From contig NC_080057.1 of assembly GCF_026212465.1 (NCBI RefSeq), forward strand, positions 8,109,398-8,173,397: a DNA stretch of 64,000 nucleotides, in the 5' to 3' direction. Every line of letters begins with the position of its first letter. The stretch's first letter is position 1. The stretch is from Amaranthus tricolor (taxonomy: Eukaryota; Streptophyta; Magnoliopsida; Caryophyllales; Amaranthaceae). This document shows, piece after piece, positions 11,701 to 24,331 of this stretch. The notes below the pieces were generated by a model that was not told the origin of the DNA, made no database searches, and saw nothing but the letters and a program-made list of their open reading frames with translations. Both the position numbers and the translations under genes were made by a program.

Positions 11701-14700
11701 ATAAAGAATGAACGATGAAGAATGAACAAGGATCAATGATCAATGAAGAATGAACGATGAAAAATGAACAAGGATCAATTATCAATGACGAATGAACGAT
11801 GAAGAATGAACAAGGATCAATGATCAATGAAGAATGAACGATGAAGAATAAACAAGGATTAATGGTCAATGACGAATGAACGATGAAGAATGAACAAGGA
11901 TCAATGATCAATGAAGGATGAACGATGAAGAATAAACAAGGATCAATCGTCAATGACGAATGAACGATGAAGAATCAACAAGGATCAATGATCAATGAAG
12001 AATGAACGATGAAGAATGAACAAGGATCAATGATCAATGAAGAATGAACGATGAAGAATAAACAAGAATCAATGATCAATGAAGAATGAACGATGAAGAA
12101 TGAACAAGGATCAATGATCAATGAAGAATGAACGATGAAGAATGAACAAGGATCAATGATCAATGAAGAATGAACGATGAAGAATGAACAAGGATCAATG
12201 ATCAATGACAAATGAACGATGAAGAATGAACAAGGATCAATGATCAATGAAGAATGAACGATGAAGAATAAACAAGGATTAATGGTCAATGACGAATGAA
12301 CGATGAAGAATGAACAAGGATCAATGATCAATGAAGAATGAACGATGAAGAATGAACAAGGATCAATAGTCAATGACGAATGAACGATGAAGAATGAACA
12401 AGGATCAATGATCAATGAAGAATGAACGATGAAGAATGAACAAGGATCAATAGTCAATGAAGAATGAACAAGGATCAATGATCAATGAAGAATGAGCGAT
12501 GAAGAATGAACAACGATCAATGATCAATGAAGAATGAACGATGAAGAATGAACAAGGATCAATGCTCAATGAAGAATGAACGATGAAGAATGAACAAGGA
12601 TCAATTATCAATTAAGAATTAACGATGAAAAATGAACAAGGATCAATGATCAATGAAGAATAAACGATGAAGAATGAACAAGGATCAATGAAGAATGACG
12701 AATGAACGATGAAGAATGAACAAGGATCAATGATCAATGACGAATGAACGATGAAGAATGAACAAAGATTAATGGTCAATGAAGAATGAACGATGAAGAA
12801 TGAACAAGGATCAATGATCAATGAAGAATGAATGATGAAGAATGAACAAGGATTAATGGTCAATGACGAATGAACGATGAAGAATGAACAAGGATCAATG
12901 ATCAATGAAGAATGAACGATGAAGAATGAACAAGGGTTAATGCTCAATGAAGAAGGAACGTTGAAGAATGAACAAGGATCAATGATCAATGAAGAATGCA
13001 CGATGAAGAATGAACAAGGATCAATGATCAATGAAGAATGAACGATGAAGAATGAACAAGGATTAATGGTCAATGACGAATGAACGATGTAGAATGAACA
13101 AGGATCAATGATCAATGTAGAATGAATGATGAAGAATGAACAAGGATCAATAATCAATGAAGAATGAACGATAAAGAATGAACAAGGATAAATGGTCAAT
13201 GAAGAATGAACGATGAAGAATGAACAAGGATCAATGATCAATGACGAATGAACGATGAAGAATGAACAAGGATCAATGATCAATAAAGAATGAACGATGA
13301 AGAATGAACAAGGATCAATGATTAATGAAGAATGAACGATGAAAAATGAACAAGGATCAATTATCAATGACGAATGAACGATGAAGAATGAACAAGGATC
13401 AATGATCAATGAAGAATGAACGATGAAGAATAAACAAGGATTAATGGTCAATGACGAATGAACGATGAAGAATGAACAAGGATCAATGATCAATGAAGGA
13501 TGAACGATGAAGAATAAACAAGGATCAATCGTCAATGACGAATGAACGATGAAGAATCAACAAGGATCAATGATCAATGAAGAATGAACGATGAAGAATG
13601 AACAAGGATCAATGATCAATGAAGAATGAACGATGAAGAATGAACAAGGATCAATGATCAATAAAGAATGAACGATGAAGAATGAACAAGGATCAATGAT
13701 CAATGAAGAATGAACGATGAAAAATGAACAAGGATCAATTATCAATGACGAATGAACGATGAAGAATGAACAAGGATCAATGATCAATGAAGAATGAACG
13801 ATGAAGAATAAACAAGGATTAATGGTCAATGACGAATGAACGATGAAGAATGAACAAGGATCAATGATCAATGAAGGATGAACGATGAAGAATAAACAAG
13901 GATCAATCGTCAATGACGAATGAACGATGAAGAATCAACAAGGATCAATGATCAATGAAGAATGAACGATGAAGAATGAACAAGGATCAATGATCAATGA
14001 AGAATGAACGATGAAGAATAAACAAGAATCAATGATCAATGAAGAATGAACGATGAAGAATGAACAAGGATCAATGATCAATGAAGAATGAACGATGAAG
14101 AATGAACAAGGATCAATGATCAATGAAGAATGAACGATGAAGAATGAACAAGGATCAATGATCAATGACAAATGAACGATGAAGAATGAACAAGGATCAA
14201 TGATCAATGAAGAATGAACGATGAAGAATAAACAAGGATTAATGGTCAATGACGAATGAACGATGAAGAATGAACAAGGATCAATGATCAATGAAGAATG
14301 AACGATGAAGAATGAACAAGGATCAATAGTCAATGACGAATGAACGATGAAGAATGAACAAGGATCAATGATCAATGAAGAATGAACGATGAAGAATGAA
14401 CAAGGATCAATAGTCAATGAAGAATGAACAAGGATCAATGATCAATGAAGAATGAGCGATGAAGAATGAACAACGATCAATGATCAATGAAGAATGAACG
14501 ATGAAGAATGAACAAGGATCAATGCTCAATGAAGAATGAACGATGAAGAATGAACAAGGATCAATTATCAATTAAGAATTAACGATGAAAAATGAACAAG
14601 GATCAATGATCAATGAAGAATAAACGATGAAGAATGAACAAGGATCAATGAAGAATGACGAATGAACGATGAAGAATGAACAAGGATCAATGATCAATGA

Positions 14701-16762
14701 CGAATGAACGATGAAGAATGAACAAAGATTAATGGTCAATGAAGAATGAACGATGAAGAATGAACAAGGATCAATGATCAATGAAGAATGAATGATGAAG
14801 AATGAACAAGGATTAATGGTCAATGACGAATGAACGATGAAGAATGAACAAGGATCAATGATCAATGAAGAATGAACGATGAAGAATGAACAAGGATTAA
14901 TGCTCAATGAAGAAGGAACGTTGAAGAATGAACAAGGATCAATGATCAATGAAGAATGCACGATGAAGAATGAACAAGGATCAATGATCAATGAAGAATG
15001 AACGATGAAGAATGAACAAGGATTAATGGTCAATGACGAATGAACGATGTAGAATGAACAAGGATCAATGATCAATGTAGAATAAATGATGAAGAATGAA
15101 CAAGGATCAATAATCAATGAAGAATGAACGATAAAGAATGAACAAGGATAAATGGTCAATGAAGAATGAACGATGAAGAATGAACAAGGATCAATGATCA
15201 ATGACGAATGAACGATGAAGAATGAACAAGGATCAATGATCAATAAAGAATGAACGATGAAGAATGAACAAGGATCAATGATCAATGAAGAATGAACGAT
15301 GAAAAATGAACAAGGATCAATTATCAATGACGAATGAACGATGAAGAATGAACAAGGATCAATGATCAATGAAGAATGAACGATGAAGAATAAACAAGGA
15401 TTAATGGTCAATGACGAATGAACGATGAAGAATGAACAAGGATCAATGATCAATGAAGGATGAACGATGAAGAATAAACAAGGATCAATCGTCAATGACG
15501 AATGAACGATGAAGAATCAACAAGGATCAATGATCAATGAAGAATGAACGATGAAGAATGAACAAGGATCAATGATCAATGAAGAATGAACGATGAAGAA
15601 TAAACAAGAATCAATGATCAATGAAGAATGAACGATGAAGAATGAACAAGGATCAATGATCAATGAAGAATGAACGATGAAGAATGAACAAGGATCAATG
15701 ATCAATGAAGAATGAACGATGAAGAATGAACAAGGATCAATGATCAATGACAAATGAACGATGAAGAATGAACAAGGATCAATGATCAATGAAGAATGAA
15801 CGATGAAGAATAAACAAGGATTAATGGTCAATGACGAATGAACGATGAAGAATGAACAAGGATCAATGATCAATGAAGAATGAACGATGAAGAATGAACA
15901 AGGATCAATAGTCAATGACGAATGAACGATGAAGAATGAACAAGGATCAATGATCAATGAAGAATGAACGATGAAGAATGAACAAGGATCAATAGTCAAT
16001 GAAGAATGAACAAGGATCAATGATCAATGAAGAATGAGCGATGAAGAATGAACAACGATCAATGATCAATGAAGAATGAACGATGAAGAATGAACAAGGA
16101 TCAATGCTCAATGAAGAATGAACGATGAAGAATGAACAAGGATCAATTATCAATTAAGAATTAACGATGAAAAATGAGCAAGGATCAATGATCAATGAAG
16201 AATAAACGATGAAGAATGAACAAGGATCAATGAAGAATGACGAATGAACGATGAAGAATGAACAAGGATCAACGATCAATGACGAATGAACGATGAAGAA
16301 TGAACAAAGATTAATGCTCAATGAAGAATGAACGATGAAGAATGAACAAGGATCAATGATCAATGAAGAATGAATGATGAAGAATGAACAAGGATTAATG
16401 GTCAATGACGAATGAACGATGAAGAATGAACAAGGATCAATGATCAATGAAGAATGAACGATGAAGAATGAACAAGGATTAATGCTCAATGAAGAAGGAA
16501 CGATGAAGAATGAACAAGGATCAATGATCAATGAAGAATGCACGATGAAGAATGAACAAGGATCAATGATCAATGAAGAATGAACGATGAAGAATGAACA
16601 AGGATTAATGGTCAATGACGAATGAACGATGTAGAATGAACAAGGATCAATGATCAATGTAGAATGAATGATGAAGAATGAACAAGGATCAATGATCAAT
16701 GACGAATGAACGATGAAGAATGAACAAGGATCAATGATCAATGAAGAATGAACGATGAAGAA
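8726..16762. repeat. 42-bp satellite array, block C
   Basis: About 8 kb of uninterrupted satellite between E2 and OUT. It includes an extra single heptamer GAATGAA at 10313-10319, a 7-bp step shared with 44646-44652. Its right part carries 1960-bp and 1582-bp repeats (see separate entry). The right flank (about 16154-16762) matches 42334 to about 42950 in block E. The longest minus-strand open frame (10298-11953) is only translated repeat. No gene. Confidence 0.97.
11975..16020. repeat. Higher-order duplication in block C (1960 and 1582 bp)
   Basis: 11975-13535 recurs at 13935-15495 (offset 1960 = 140 x 14). The block starting at 13935 recurs at 15517 (offset 1582 = 113 x 14). I saw only scattered single-base differences between the first two copies, for example near 12934/14894 and 13124/15084. 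The third copy follows the same order up to 16020, and the variant blocks after it are related but diverged. Confidence 0.85.
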
Positions 16763-17791
16763 TGACCAAGATGGTCAAGGTACAAGTGTCCAAGATGTCC
16801 AAGTCCAATCCAATGCAAGGGAATTAATTTTGTCCAAGTCTTATTTTGATCATAGCATGCACGGTCCAAATAAGTCATCAAATGGTTGTACTTTGCTAAG
16901 TATGACTAAGTACTTTGTTGAAAGTATAAATTAAAGGGTGTCGGTTACAAGGAATTAATTCCAAAAAGTTTTGGAATACGAAGGGGCATGTTTTAAGGAG
17001 ATTTATGGCTGGTTTTTAATCTCATTTAAAGCTGCAGTTTTGGAATTCAAAGGGGCATGTTTTTAGGAGTATTTATGGCTGAATATTAACCTTTTTAAGT
17101 GGGGGTTACTAGGCATTATTGTAGGAGTAAAATGCAATAATAAAGAAGCTTAAATGGAGGAGTAAATGGGAGTTACCAGGCAAATGAATGGGCTGTTTTG
17201 GATGTTACTTTGCACACTTGAAGGAGCCATGTGAAGAGTTTAATTGCTGGCCATTTCTTCCCTAGTTTTAATCTTTGTTTAATTAGTCTTAAGTGTGTGT
17301 AGTGGAGATTAATGTGGACATTGATTAGCCACTTAATTCTCTTTTATTTTGTTGTCTTTTTATTTTCTTTTGTGAATTTATTTAGGCAAGTGAAAGGTTG
17401 TAATTATTTAATGTAAGAATGCTATATATAGCATACTTTGATGAATGAAAAACACATCCAGAAATTTGCCAAAAAACTTGTGTTTTGTTTATTGAACTTG
17501 ACTTGTGTTTAGTCAATTTTAATTGTCCAAATTTGAGTGTTCCAAATTTGAAGAGTTAGAGTTTTAGTGAGAGTTCCTAAAACTAAAGCTTGTAGTTGAC
17601 GATTTGGTGAGAGTTCCCTAATCTAAGCTACACCCAAACAAGTGAGTGAGTGTTCCTCCTTGTTATATCCTCAAGTTTAGGGTGAGAGTTCCCCTAACTA
17701 ATCTGATCATACTAAAAAAATATACCAAAAAACGTGTGACCCCTTTAACTTATCATTTTGTAACAAGGTTTCTCGTCTTGTTTACACATCA
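16763..17791 (+). repeat. 5' LTR of OUT
   Basis: Begins TGACCAAGATGG and ends TTTACACATCA. U3 contains a 69-bp imperfect tandem duplication (16969-17037 and 17038 to about 17100) around the shared words AAGGGGCATGTTTT and TTTATGGCTG. It is unrelated at a glance to the E1/E3 LTR. Confidence 0.95.
17422..17431 (+). promoter_or_regulatory. Candidate TATA box in OUT LTR
   Basis: CTATATATAG, centre of the palindrome TGCTATATATAGCA, about 360 bp before the LTR end. The 3' LTR copy is at 25877-25886. A plausible U3 promoter; the start site is unknown. Confidence 0.5.
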
Positions 17792-17793
17792 TT

Positions 17794-17810
17794 TGGCGCG
17801 CCAGGTAGGG
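17794..17810 (+). other. Primer-binding site of OUT (tRNA not assigned)
   Basis: TGGCGCGCCAGGTAGGG, two bases after the LTR end, starting with the TGG expected opposite a tRNA CCA tail. It differs from the Met-type sites of the other elements here and includes the 8-bp palindrome GGCGCGCC. I do not assign the tRNA. Confidence 0.75.
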
Positions 17811-17855
17811 GGAGTTTTTCCATACACTTCCAAAGGGGTCGAATACCTACATATC

Positions 17856-20699
17856 ATGGGAGAGAATCAAGATTTGAGGGTAGCTTTGGAAGCTCTCAAT
17901 CGATCCATTGCTAGTCAAGAAAGGTTGGCCGAGACTAATGCCAATCTACAAGGGAATCTTGCTGCCTTAATGGCAAGACTCTTGAACGAGCAAGATAGGA
18001 GAGATCAAGATGAAGAACCTCCACCTAGGAGGGAGGATAGGAGTCTCAAAGTAGACGTCCCTTCCTTTGATGGGTCACTTGATCCAGAGAAGTACTTGGA
18101 ATGGGAGAAATCCTTGGAAAGGTACTTTGAGTACAAGGATATTCAAGAAGAAGTGCAGAAATATAAGATAGCCAAGGTGAAACTGAAGGGCTATGGTGAC
18201 AGTTGGTTGCAAGGGGAACAAAGGGCACGTACCCTTAGGGGTAAAGCTCCCATATCAACTTGGAACAAGATGAAGAAACGGATGAGAGACCGTTTCATTC
18301 CTCACAATTACAAGCAAAGCCAATATGTGAAGTGGAGTACTTTGCTACAAAATGGAGATTCCGTGGAAGACTACATCAAAGAGTTTGATAGGCTTGCCAT
18401 TGTGTGTGAAGTAACTGAAAATGAAGAGCTCAAAATGGGGCGTTTTGTAGCTGGGTTGGATCAAGAATTACAAGACAAGCTTGAAGGTTACACTAACCTT
18501 ACGTTTGTGGAAGCTTGCAAACTTGTGACCAAGTTTGATGCTAGGAGGAAAAAGAAGAAAACGCCTACCACTACTCCAGTGGTGCGCAAACCACCCTTCA
18601 CCTTGAAGGAGGGTTCTTCCTTTAGCAAGTCAAATGAATCACCTAAGAAAGACAAGAAAGACTTCAAACTTAGCGACATTGTCTGTTACAAGTGTGGAGG
18701 TAGAGGACATTTCAAAAAGGATTGTCCTAATTCAAAGGCCTTAACCATGCAAGAGGTTAGGCTCATAGCCACCCAAAACATAAATTGGGAGGAATTTGAA
18801 ACTGAAGAAGAGGAGACTAAAACTCCTAAGGAAGAGGATGGGGAAGATGATTGCTTTCCGGAGATGGAGGACAACACCAATTTAGTGGTTAGAAGGGCAT
18901 TGCAAGCACGTGTGGAGGAGCCCTTGGCACCACAAAGGCAACACATTTTCATCACCAAATTTTCAGGTGATGGCGTGAAGGTGGATCCTAGCAAGATTGA
19001 AGCAATTCAATCATGGCCTAGTCCTAAAACACTCACGGAGGTCCGTTCTTTTCATGGACTGGCTTCTTTCTATAGAAGGTTTATCAAGAATTTTAGCACA
19101 CTCATGGCTCCTATAACTGAGTGTACTAAAAAGGGGGCGTTCGAGTGGACTCCTCAAGCTCAAAAGGCCGTTGAGGAGGTCAAAGAGAAGATGTGCAACA
19201 CTCCAATCCTAGCACTTCCAGATTTCTCAAAGCCATTTGAAGTTGAGTGTGATGCAAGTGGGAGGGGAATTGGTGCCGTTTTGATTCAAGAAGGGCGTCC
19301 TATTGCTTATTTTAGCGAGAAGTTGAGCCAAGGCAAGCTGAATTATTCCACCTATGATAAAGAGTTCTATGCAATGGTAAGAGCTTTAGATCATTGGTCA
19401 CATTATTTGAGGCCACAACCGTTCATACTACATTCTGATCATGAGTCTTTAAGATTCATTCATGGCCAAAAGAAGCTGAATTCGAGGCATGCTAAGTGGG
19501 TGGAGTTCTTGCAAACATTTAACTTTTCCTCTAAATACAAGAGTGGGAAAGCTAATGTTGTTGCGGATGCCTTATCTAGAAGACATTCTCTACTTGGAGT
19601 GGTGGAAGCTAAGATTCTTGGTTTTGATTTGATCAAAGAGTACTACAAGGAAGATGGTGATTTTAATGGCGTCATGGAGAAATGTGTTCATGGAGTTTAT
19701 GATTTGTTTTCCTTACATGATGGTTTTCTTTTCAAGGGAAATAGATTATGCATTCCTAAGTGTCCAATTAGAAGTTTGTTGATTCATGAAGTTCATGGAG
19801 GAGGTCTAGCTGGTCACGTTGGGATTCAAAAGACAATGGAGCTTCTTCAAGCTCACTTTTACTGGCCAAAGATGTTAGCTACGGTTCATCATGTGGTTAG
19901 TCGTTGCTCTACTTGTCAAAGGGCAAAAATGGTGTTTCATAAGGGTCTTTACAAGCCTTTGCCAGTTCCCGAGAGACCTTGGGAAGATGTTAGTATGGAT
20001 TTTATTGTAGCTTTACCTAGAACTCAAAGGGGTAAAGATTCAATAATGGTGGTTGTTGATAGGTTCTCAAAAATGGCTCACTTCATTCCATGTCATAAAA
20101 CTGAAGATGCCATGAAAGTGGCTAAGCTATATTTTGAGGAAGTGGTTCGTTTTCATGGGGTGCCACGCACCATTGTGTCCGATCGAGATACAAAGTTCCT
20201 AAGTCATTTTTGGAAGTCATTATGGCGTCTCATGGGAACTAAGTTGCTGTTTTCTACATCACATCATCCACAAACCGACGGTCAAACCGAGGTGGTGAAT
20301 AGAGTTCTTGGTTCTTTGCTTAGAACATTGGTTAGTAAGAGCACCAAGGATTGGGATGTTAAGCTTGCTCATGCCGAGTTTGCTTACAATAGGACTCCTA
20401 GTGCTACTACAAAGTATTCACCTTTTGAAGTAGTCTACGGGGTTAATCCCTATGTTCCTATTGATCTTATTGCTCTACCTCAAGATAAGTTTGTGCATGG
20501 AGGTGCAAAAGAGCAAGCCGAGTTCATGGTCAAGATTCACAAGGAAGTGAGGAAGAATATTGAAAAGGCCAATGAGACTTACAAGAAACAAGCCAACAAA
20601 AGAGTTAGAAACGTGAAGAACTTTGAAGTTGGTGACTTAGTGTGGATTTACATGAGGAAAGAAAGATTTCCTAGTCAAAGGAAAAACAAGCTCATGCCA
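17856..20699 (+). pseudogene. OUT gag-pol, 5' part (protease/RT deleted, interrupted)
   Basis: 948 codons, open from the ATG at 17856, which I choose because the upstream frame lies in the LTR and primer site. In order: gag capsid-like region (18031 to about 18555); lysine-rich linker; CCHC knuckle (18684-18725); acidic linker; then a jump near 18950-18975 straight to the RT thumb ([15 protein letters not shown]). By comparison with E3, roughly 1.2 kb holding protease and the RT palm is missing, in frame. RNase H follows (first Asp 19251-19253; ADALSRR end near 19581), then integrase with an HHCC zinc region (about 19776-19930) and the catalytic triad Asp 19998, Asp 20181, Glu 20289, with D35E spacing. 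NEST inserts at 20700. The tail continues at 25049. Integrase itself looks undamaged up to the break. Confidence 0.9.
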
Positions 20700-21876
20700 T
20701 GATGCAATTATGGATAGCCCACAGTCCAAAGCAAAGGAAGAAAAGCATAATTGCATCATTGCACTTGCTCAGCCCATTGAACCTATGAAACTTGCTGATT
20801 TTTGCTTGGAAAATGAAGAGGATGATCTTCAAAATAGACTAAGCATAAACATGGAATTAAGACAAAGACAAGAAGGAAAACAAGGAAGTCTCCTAATAGC
20901 CATCAAGCAAAACAGGAACATGAACCTGTTCCCAAGTCTACAAACAGCAGAATCAACAAAACATCACATTGCCTGCCAGCCTACCTTTGGAGCATTAGAA
21001 CGTCTAGCTTTGTGCCTGCATAAGCATGGAGATCCAAGTAATGGCATCTCTAGACATGGAAGATTACACCAAGACTTAGAGGCATCACAACGGATCCTCA
21101 CAGAAGCCACAAGACCAGCTCCAAGGTCGCTTGCTCGCCTGACGTTTGATAATGGCTGATCAAGAAGCCAGCCACCACCTGCTGACCAGCAGACCTAGCA
21201 AGCTTTGGCTAGATCGTATCTTTCAATCATTTGGGCCTCCAAGGGTAGAAATGGAATCTTTGTACTAGAAACTTGCTACCTAGACTAATCATGGCCATTA
21301 TCAACCTTTGGAAGGGCACAAGAAAGTGTGTGGAAGGTCACCTGGTCAGCATCCTTTCTGTCAGAATATCAGAGTACTTTTATAGCTTGTTTTTCATGTT
21401 TTTAATGAAGCACATGTTGTGCACGTGTCCTTTATGACCGTTATAATTAGTTGGACGTGTCATTAGCCTTCTCATTGTATTTCCCTCGTCCCATAAGTCT
21501 ATATATAGAAGTCCCTAGCCTTGTAATAAACAAGTTTCAGTTTTATAAAATTTCAGAAATTAGATTTCATTGGAGTGTTCCTTTGTTTTCTTCCTTGAAT
21601 GTGTATGTACATTCAAAAGGGTCTTGAGTAGTGCAAGATCTTCAACCTAATATAGCTGAGAGTAGTCCTTGGCTATACTTAGGGGATTGTTGGCCTTGGA
21701 GGGTTAAACTCCTAGTCTTTCAATCCAAGATTCACCCTACAAACTTGTTCTGTTTGTGTGAATCATATCCCTATTCATGTGTGTTTTGGGTGTGTTTGGC
21801 TATCATATTACGTGGGATTGAAGGTTGGATTGATTCTCTACATTGCATTGAGGAATTCCAACCCAAACACGCATCA
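20700..21876 (+). repeat. 5' LTR of NEST
   Basis: Begins TGATGCAATTATGG and ends CACGCATCA. It contains an open stretch of 149 codons (20710-21159) that is the LTR copy of the C-terminal end of the NEST frame, not a separate gene. The rest of the LTR holds promoter-like and poly(A)-like motifs only. Confidence 0.95.
21500..21530 (+). promoter_or_regulatory. Candidate TATA box and AATAAA signal in NEST LTR
   Basis: CTATATATAG at 21500-21509 is followed by AATAAA at 21525-21530. The spacing resembles a compact U3/R region with promoter and polyadenylation signal. The copy in the 3' LTR is at 24672-24702. Confidence 0.5.
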
Positions 21877-21879
21877 ATT

Positions 21880-21891
21880 TGGTATCAGAGC
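21880..21891 (+). other. Primer-binding site (tRNA-Met type), NEST
   Basis: TGGTATCAGAGC, three bases after the LTR end, as in E1 and E3. Confidence 0.92.
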
Positions 21892-22741
21892 CACTGGTTA
21901 CGAAGGCCGGAAAATCAAGAAAGCATCATTCACCTGAGTTTGGTTCTTGCATTCTGTCTGGTAAGACTTTCTGTGATTTTTGTTTTTAGGAGAAGGTTTT
22001 TGTCATTTTGCTTTTGGAAAATCAAAGGTACGTATCTACACTTCTAATTCATCAAGGAAAATTAAGTTTTTACGTTGTGAAGAGAAAAAGGTGCAAGTGT
22101 TTTCAAAACTGCACAAACAGGATTGTCTGTTTGGAATTTCTGTCATAACTCTTTGTGTAATCAAAATCTCGTTAAATCCTTTTGGAATATCAAAGAAATA
22201 TATCTTAACTTTGATTTCTTGAAATAAAAATTGGATTTCACATTGTGTACAAAATTTGGCGCAAGTGTTTGTGCAGACTGCTGAAACAGGATCTTGAAAA
22301 TTCAAGATTCTGATCTGTGGAGCATTGGTGATATTTCTGTTCTTTTTGTTATAATTTTACATTTTTATCAGTTAGAATAAAGGTTTGCAATCACATTTCA
22401 TTTGATATTACGTGCAAATTGGTTTTTGTTAAGTCTATGCATTGCATAATAGCCACAAGTCAGAATACTGAAAAATATATTCTGTTTTGAATAAGTGTTT
22501 GTTGATTCTTTTTTTGTTTTCTTTTCTTTGCTGCATATTTTGTCTTTAATAATCAAATAAATAAGGATTTACATTAGTATTTCGTTAAAATTCAAAATAC
22601 AAATTGATTTATTGCTGTTTTGTGCACAAAGGACAGATTCTTTAGAATCTGATTTCTCTGTGATCAGAAGGTATTGCTGCATATCTACCTACATTTTGTT
22701 CTTCTGTGCATTTGTGTTCTTTTCATTTAAAATACATCACA
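21892..22741 (+). other. Long untranslated leader of NEST
   Basis: About 850 bp of AT-rich sequence between primer site and gag ATG, with no convincing coding region. It repeats loosely related words (for example TGTTTTG and AGGATT runs). It probably includes RNA packaging signals, by analogy with other LTR elements; none can be pinpointed. Confidence 0.6.
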
Positions 22742-24331
22742 ATGACTGAGGAAGAGAAGAGAGAGTTCTTTCAAATGACCCTAGCAGCCATGGATCAAAA
22801 ATTTGCTGAGTTTAACATGATGAATCAAGATAGGATGCCTCAAAACAGAACACAAGAGAATATGAATTTGAGGGTAGATGTAGCGGAGTTTAGTGGCCAA
22901 TCCTTAACACCCGAGGATTACTTGAAATGGGAGGCTAGGTTAGAGAGTTTCTTTGAGTTCAAAGAAACCACTGAAGGACAGCAATACAAGTTAGCTAAAA
23001 GCAAGCTAACCAAGCTAGCTGCTCTATGGCTTGAGAGAGTGCAAGGGCAAAGAAGGAGGGAGAACAAGGGGAAGATTAACACGTGGGCTAAACTGAAGAA
23101 ACACCTCAGAATGAAATACGTGCCCTTGTCCTATAGACAACTACCAAATCTTACACCCCTACCCCCACGCAAGACCATGACTACTCCTACAAAACAAGTG
23201 CTGACCAAACGTGACTATTATGAGGATCAAACCCAACTGCAGGCCAAAGTAGTGAAAACAATAGAGAAAGCACCAGTAGACCTTGAGTTAACTAAGCCCT
23301 TGATTGTTGATGACAAGGAAACATGCTATGTTCTGAATCACAGTGAATACCACAAAGAAATTCAGAATAGGAAGGAATGCGTGCATGTGTTCACTAAAGA
23401 AATTAGTGAAAGCCAAGTCCAACAGCAACCCACAACATTGAATTCAGTAGAAGATGAAGCACTAGACACTGAGCTGATTAAAACTATACATGTTGATGAT
23501 GTGGAATTAAACAAACAGCATTTGCAAGCTTCATCTACATGTTGTGAAATGAGTGGCTTTTATTTCATGGAAGACACTATCATTGACATTCATCCTGTTT
23601 GCAGGTATTATACAAATGATGAACAAAGGACTGTAAAGGTGCTGCAACCACAAAATGGACTCAAAAAGCAAACTATAGTAGAAGAGGAGCAGTGCAATAT
23701 CCAAGCAAAAGGTGACATCAAGTCAAAGGAACTGCAGGAAGGAACATTGGCATGGATGCATGTTGATCTTCTGGACAGCCATGGAATCTCGAAGGCGTTC
23801 AACGTAGATGATTCCAAAAAACATGAGGGCAACGCAGAATTGAGGACAATTCTGTTTAAAGAAGGAGGGATTGATGCAATTATGGATAGCCCACAGTCCA
23901 AAGCAAAGGAAGAAAAGCATAATTGCATCATTGCACTTGCTCAGCCCATTGAACCTATGAAACTTGCTGATTTTTGCTTGGAAAATGAAGAGGATGATCT
24001 TCAAAATAGACTAAGCATAAACATGGAATTAAGACAAAGACAAGAAGGAAAACAAGGAAGTCTCCTAATAGCCATCAAGCAAAACAGGAACATGAACCTG
24101 TTCCCAAGTCTACAAACAGCAGAATCAACAAAACATCACATTGCCTGCCAGCCTACCTTTGGAGCATTAGAACGTCTAGCTTTGTGCCTGCATAAGCATG
24201 GAGATCCAAGTAATGGCATCTCTAGACATGGAAGATTACACCAAGACTTAGAGGCATCACAACGGATCCTCACAGAAGCCACAAGACCAGCTCCAAGGTC
24301 GCTTGCTCGCCTGACGTTTGATAATGGCTGA
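22742..24331 (+). CDS. NEST gag-derived fusion protein
   Basis: 529 codons from the ATG at 22742 (context ACAATGAC; a 12-codon upstream extension is possible). Residues about 42-133 resemble the start of the retrotransposon gag domain (YLKWEARLESFFEF, KLTKLAALW, WAKLKKHLRMKYVP), matching the gags of OUT and E3. The gag homology then stops and there is no CCHC knuckle. Roughly 200 residues that I do not recognise follow. Residues about 336-376 (HGISKAFNVDD, ELRTILFKEGG) match the tail of OUT pol after the integrase GPY/F module. The frame then enters the 3' LTR at 23872 and runs 153 further codons. So this is an in-frame fusion of the gag start to the pol end with an unexplained middle. Translation is unproven. 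Confidence 0.65.
   Translation: MTEEEKREFFQMTLAAMDQKFAEFNMMNQDRMPQNRTQENMNLRVDVAEFSGQSLTPEDYLKWEARLESFFEFKETTEGQQYKLAKSKLTKLAALWLERVQGQRRRENKGKINTWAKLKKHLRMKYVPLSYRQLPNLTPLPPRKTMTTPTKQVLTKRDYYEDQTQLQAKVVKTIEKAPVDLELTKPLIVDDKETCYVLNHSEYHKEIQNRKECVHVFTKEISESQVQQQPTTLNSVEDEALDTELIKTIHVDDVELNKQHLQASSTCCEMSGFYFMEDTIIDIHPVCRYYTNDEQRTVKVLQPQNGLKKQTIVEEEQCNIQAKGDIKSKELQEGTLAWMHVDLLDSHGISKAFNVDDSKKHEGNAELRTILFKEGGIDAIMDSPQSKAKEEKHNCIIALAQPIEPMKLADFCLENEEDDLQNRLSINMELRQRQEGKQGSLLIAIKQNRNMNLFPSLQTAESTKHHIACQPTFGALERLALCLHKHGDPSNGISRHGRLHQDLEASQRILTEATRPAPRSLARLTFDNG
23858..23871 (+). other. Polypurine tract of NEST
   Basis: AAAGAAGGAGGGA plus one T, directly before the 3' LTR start at 23872. Confidence 0.75.

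Noticed and set aside
20710..21159. 149-codon open frame as a separate gene
   Set aside because: It is the 5' LTR duplicate of the part of the NEST frame that runs into the 3' LTR (from about 23882).
21631..22305. Open frames of 80-138 codons in the NEST LTR and leader, both strands
   Set aside because: No recognisable domain. They cross the LTR end and primer site and overlap on both strands, so they look like chance frames.
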